In this document: one piece after another, positions 41,432 to 43,985 of the stretch
Position numbering within the stretch: position 1 is the first letter of the stretch
Layout: every line of letters begins with the position of its first letter
DNA from: JBIICS01 sp044238735
Lineage (GTDB): Bacteria; Bacteroidota; Bacteroidia; UBA4408
Assembly: GCA_044238735.1 (NCBI GenBank)
Contig: JBIICS010000006.1
Location: forward strand, 1 to 43,985
DNA: 43,985 nucleotides
Reading direction: 5' to 3'
Translations under genes and position numbers: made by a program
The notes under the pieces: generated by a model
What the model was told of the DNA's origin: nothing
The model's input: the letters and a program-made list of their open reading frames with translations, nothing else
Databases searched by the model: none

Positions 41432-42616
41432 TTATTTAGAAGCCTTTAAACCCAACTCAATATCCTCAATAATGTCTTCGATGTTTTCTAAACCACAAGA
41501 CACTCTTATTAAGCCCGGAGTAATTCCAACCGCTAAACGCTCTTCTTCTTTTAACTTACTGTGTGTAGTGGAAGCAGGATGAGTAGCTATGCTGCGTGTA
41601 TCCCCTAAATTTGCAGAATGTGAAATCATTTCCAAAGAATTCAAAAATTTTCTTCCACGGTCGATGCCTCCTTTAACTTCAAAGGTTACTAACCCGCCTC
41701 CAAAACGCATTTGTTTTTTTGCTAATTGATACTGAGGATGAGTAGTTAAAAAAGGATATTTAACGAATTCGATTTCGGGATGCTTACTTAAATGTTCGGC
41801 CAAAGCTAATGCATTGCTGCAATGACGATCCATGCGAACGGCAAGTGTTTCTAAACTCTTGGTTAAAATCCACGAATTAAAGGGCGACAATGCTGGTCCT
41901 GAATGACGAGCAAAAAAACGTATATCTTTTATTAATTCTTTATTTCCAGCCACAATACCGCCCACTGTTCTACCTTGTCCGTCTATAAACTTTGTTGCAC
42001 TATGTGTAATTAAATGAGCGCCCCATTTTAAAGGATTTTGAATATATGGAGTAGCAAAGCAGTTATCCACATTTAGGATAAGGCCTTTGCTATTAGCGAG
42101 ATTAGCTAACCACTCCAGATCGATAATATCCAATGCAGGATTTGAAGGTGTCTCTACAAACAATACTTTTGTATTTGACTGAATAGCATTTTCCCAGCCC
42201 TGGTAATCCGTTATATCTACATAGGAAGTTGTGATACCCCACTTAGGTAATATTTGAGTGAATATTTGATGTGTACTCCCAAAAACCGAACGAGAAGAAA
42301 CAATATGATCGCCCGATTTTAATAGTGCCGCCAATGAAATAAATACGGCTGCCATTCCCGACCCAGTTGCAATACCATCTTCGGCACCTTCCATTAAACA
42401 GATTTTCTCTACAAACTCGTTGGTATTTGGATTTGAAAAACGAGTGTAAATATTACCCGGAATTTCATCTGCAAATAAGGCGCGAGCCTGCTCAGCATCA
42501 TCAAATACAAAACTAGATGTTGCATATATTGGCGTACTGTGCTCACGATACTGACTTCTTTCGGTTTGATTACGAATAGCCAGTGTTTCGAAATTTTTAT
42601 ACGATTTCTTTTTCAT
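41432..42616 (-). CDS. metZ: O-succinylhomoserine sulfhydrylase (MetZ-type)
   Basis: A 394-residue PLP enzyme of the Cys/Met-metabolism family. The PLP lysine is Lys209 in 'THSATKFIDGQGRTVGG', where 'DGQGR' is the usual MetZ marker, as opposed to 'HSDVMAG' or 'HNDVLGG' in MetB and MetC. 'YTRFSNPNTNEFVEKI', 'EDGIATGSGMAAVF', 'VETPSNPALDIIDL' and 'SANLGDTRSIATHPASTTH' are also present. It makes homocysteine directly from O-succinyl- (or O-acetyl-) homoserine and sulfide. Adjacent cysM and osmC fit a sulfur amino-acid cluster. A REP-like repeat region lies directly upstream. Confidence 0.93.
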   Translation of the reverse strand: MKKKSYKNFETLAIRNQTERSQYREHSTPIYATSSFVFDDAEQARALFADEIPGNIYTRFSNPNTNEFVEKICLMEGAEDGIATGSGMAAVFISLAALLKSGDHIVSSRSVFGSTHQIFTQILPKWGITTSYVDITDYQGWENAIQSNTKVLFVETPSNPALDIIDLEWLANLANSKGLILNVDNCFATPYIQNPLKWGAHLITHSATKFIDGQGRTVGGIVAGNKELIKDIRFFARHSGPALSPFNSWILTKSLETLAVRMDRHCSNALALAEHLSKHPEIEFVKYPFLTTHPQYQLAKKQMRFGGGLVTFEVKGGIDRGRKFLNSLEMISHSANLGDTRSIATHPASTTHSKLKEEERLAVGITPGLIRVSCGLENIEDIIEDIELGLKASK

Positions 42617-42640
42617 TTTATATTCTATAATTATTTAACC

Positions 42641-42782
42641 GGCTGAGCGGAGCCGAAGCCATTTCTTATATTTTTTGTCTACCCTTCGATACCTCAGGGT
42701 GACAATTAAATTGTTAGGCTGAGGTATCGAAGCCTTTTGATCTTAATCCTTTGTCTGCCCTACGATAAACTCAAGTTGACAG
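42641..42782. repeat. REP-like cluster of alternating inverted repeats
   Basis: Four related units alternate in orientation: A (42641-42660, GGCTGAGCGGAGCCGAAGCC), B (about 42679-42704, CCCTTCGATACCTCAGGGTG), A' (42717-42734, GGCTGAGGTATCGAAGCC) and B' (about 42755-42782, a diverged copy of B). B and A' form a 14-bp perfect stem, arm CTTCGATACCTCAG (42684-42697 with 42719-42732), with an inner dyad ACAATT-A-AATTGT. The style is that of dispersed palindromic elements common in Bacteroidota intergenic DNA. Confidence 0.8.
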
Positions 42783-42791
42783 AACTATTTC

Positions 42792-43214
42792 TCAAGGTAA
42801 AAAGAGTTCAAAACTTGTAGTAATCTTAGCAGTTGGCTCCAGGGTTTTGGTTACCGAACAATATTTTTCCATAGATAATTTAATTGCACGTTCCACCTTG
42901 TCTGGATCCAGGTTATTACCTTTAAAAACAAACTTTATATGAATATTACGAAACAAGGAAACATCTCCTTCTTTCTCTCTGTCGCCCTTTAAAACAACTT
43001 TATAATCCAATATGTCCTGTTTTTGTTTTCGCAAAATAGAAAGTACATCCATGGAGGAACAACCTCCTAATGAAGCCAACAATACCTGCATAGGGCGCAT
43101 ACCTTTATTAAGTCCGCCAATATCCGGCGAGCCATCCATAAGTATACTGTTCCCATCTTCGTTCTTTGCTTCCAGCAAAACTGCATCGTTAATTCTGTCA
43201 ATAATTATTTCCAT
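42792..43214 (-). CDS. OsmC/Ohr family protein
   Basis: A 140-residue redox protein. The two reactive cysteines are Cys52 in 'SLGGCSSMDV' and Cys119 in 'EKYCSVTKTL', the standard OsmC positions; 'GMRPMQVLLASL' precedes the first. OsmC/Ohr proteins reduce organic or fatty-acid hydroperoxides; other members handle sulfur transfer. Lying between metZ and cysM it could act on a persulfide or peroxide linked to sulfur metabolism, which is inference. Start ATG 43212-43214. It lies 14 bp after cysM on the same strand. Confidence 0.9.
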   Translation of the reverse strand: MEIIIDRINDAVLLEAKNEDGNSILMDGSPDIGGLNKGMRPMQVLLASLGGCSSMDVLSILRKQKQDILDYKVVLKGDREKEGDVSLFRNIHIKFVFKGNNLDPDKVERAIKLSMEKYCSVTKTLEPTAKITTSFELFLP

Positions 43215-43228
43215 AATAACAAAGGTAA

Positions 43229-43985
43229 TTATTCAAATAAATCGGTGGACAAATACTTATCTCCCCTGTCGCAAATAATACAAACTACTATTCCCGAATC
43301 TAAGTTCTCGATTAACTTAAGCGCAGCCACAACAGCACCTCCGCTGCTCATTCCTCCAAACACCCCTTCTTCGCGAGCCAAGCGTTTAGCCATGGCTTTG
43401 GCTTCTACATCACTAACTTCCAGCACCTGATCAATCCTAGAGCGATCAAATATTTTAGGTAAATATTCCTGAGGCCACTTACGTATTCCTGGAATCTTTG
43501 CTCCGTCCATAGGCTGAACACCAATAATCTGAATAGCTGCATTTTGTTCTTTCAAATACTTTGAAGTTCCCATAATTGTTCCGGTTGTTCCCATTGCCGA
43601 TACAAAATGGGTAACAGTTCCTTTTGTATCTCTATAAATTTCGGGTCCGGTAGTTTTGTAGTGCATATTGGGATTATCCTCATTGGCAAACTGATTTAGC
43701 ATTAAATATCCGCCATTGGCTACTTGTTGATGAGCATAATCTATAGCGCCTTCCATGCTGACACTTTCGGGTGTTAACACCACTTTAGCACCAAATGCCT
43801 GCATGGTTAACACACGTTCGCGGGTAGAATTTTCGGGCATTACCAACTCAATTTCTACATTAAATAAACGGGCTATCATGGCTAATGCTATTCCGGTATT
43901 TCCGCTGGTTGCTTCAATTAACTTCATTCCGGGTTTTAAATCGCCACGGTCCAATGCTCCTTTTATCAAGCCATATGCAGCACGG
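43229..43985 (-). CDS. cysM: cysteine synthase B (O-acetylserine sulfhydrylase), 5' end cut off
   Basis: Partial gene running off the right edge; 251 codons are visible. The frame continues upstream of the internal TTG at 43969 as RAAYGLIKGALDRG, so the true start and the PLP lysine (in the expected 'SVKDRAAY') are outside the window. 'EATSGNTGIALAMIA' is the substrate loop. 'GVQPMDGAKIPGIRKWPQEYLPKIFD' and the end 'CIICDRGDKYLSTDLF' mark CysM rather than CysK. It makes cysteine from O-acetylserine and sulfide (or thiosulfate), and is followed by osmC. Confidence 0.92.
   Translation of the reverse strand, partial: RAAYGLIKGALDRGDLKPGMKLIEATSGNTGIALAMIARLFNVEIELVMPENSTRERVLTMQAFGAKVVLTPESVSMEGAIDYAHQQVANGGYLMLNQFANEDNPNMHYKTTGPEIYRDTKGTVTHFVSAMGTTGTIMGTSKYLKEQNAAIQIIGVQPMDGAKIPGIRKWPQEYLPKIFDRSRIDQVLEVSDVEAKAMAKRLAREEGVFGGMSSGGAVVAALKLIENLDSGIVVCIICDRGDKYLSTDLFE

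Overview
Organism: the window looks like an AT-rich chromosomal segment of a Bacteroidota (Bacteroidetes) bacterium. Evidence is the protein set (FtsH–RsfS divergent from a stand-alone biotin ligase, a BatA-domain protein beside a dihydroorotase homologue, DUF3078, DUF2147, MetZ, a Y_Y_Y/propeller SpoIIE-type phosphatase), promoters of the Bacteroidota type (TAnnTTTG near -7) upstream of many genes, and the lack of clear Shine-Dalgarno sequences. KdsB and an LpxH-like hydrolase imply an LPS outer membrane; MqnB and MqnD imply menaquinone synthesis by the futalosine route. The order or genus cannot be fixed from the sequence alone. No tRNA, rRNA, CRISPR array, insertion sequence, prophage or plasmid gene was seen. 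Layout: (1) 1-3619, minus strand: rsfS, ftsH, an LUD-domain protein, a DUF2007 protein and the start of a cdsA-like gene, i.e. protein quality control and ribosome silencing followed by phospholipid synthesis. (2) 3685-7787, plus: biotin ligase, BatA-type membrane protein, and a dihydroorotase homologue that has lost most metal ligands. (3) 7874-11890, minus: a large sensor-phosphatase, DUF2147 and DUF3820. (4) 12025-15501, plus: an active/inactive pair of M16 peptidases. (5) 15549-21633: a minus-strand PTPS/QueD-like gene, then plus-strand mqnB-mqnD-membrane protein-SDR in overlapping frames, then an LpxH-like phosphoesterase with a GT-B glycosyltransferase. (6) 21693-25700: histone H1-like basic protein, an AT-rich gap, a DUF1571/LysM protein divergent from kdsB, mscL and a DUF3078 outer-membrane protein. 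(7) 25742-30482, mostly minus: rluD, a Glu/Leu-type dehydrogenase with a coupled unknown gene, a small basic/acidic protein, anmK, and a His-rich coiled-coil protein. (8) 30558-31320: three TGAT-N4-ATCA (FNR/CRP-type) sites among three small genes, a possible small regulon. (9) 31482-41254, plus: a 9.8-kb efflux locus (TetR, TolC, adaptor, ABC permease, ABC ATPase, second adaptor, RND pump). (10) 41432-43985, minus: sulfur amino-acid genes metZ, an OsmC protein and cysM (cut by the window edge), with a REP-like inverted-repeat cluster between metZ and osmC. How it works together: most of the window is housekeeping and cell-envelope metabolism. Adjacent genes are often joined by a one-base TAATG or TAGTG stop/start overlap, which points to translational coupling and was used to settle several starts. 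The parts that most deserve a second look are the FNR-type site cluster, the degenerate dihydroorotase, the two-pump efflux locus with a candidate TetR operator, the LysM nested in a DUF1571 fold, and the unrecognised membrane protein coupled to the menaquinone genes. I did not find clear evidence of a wholly new system.
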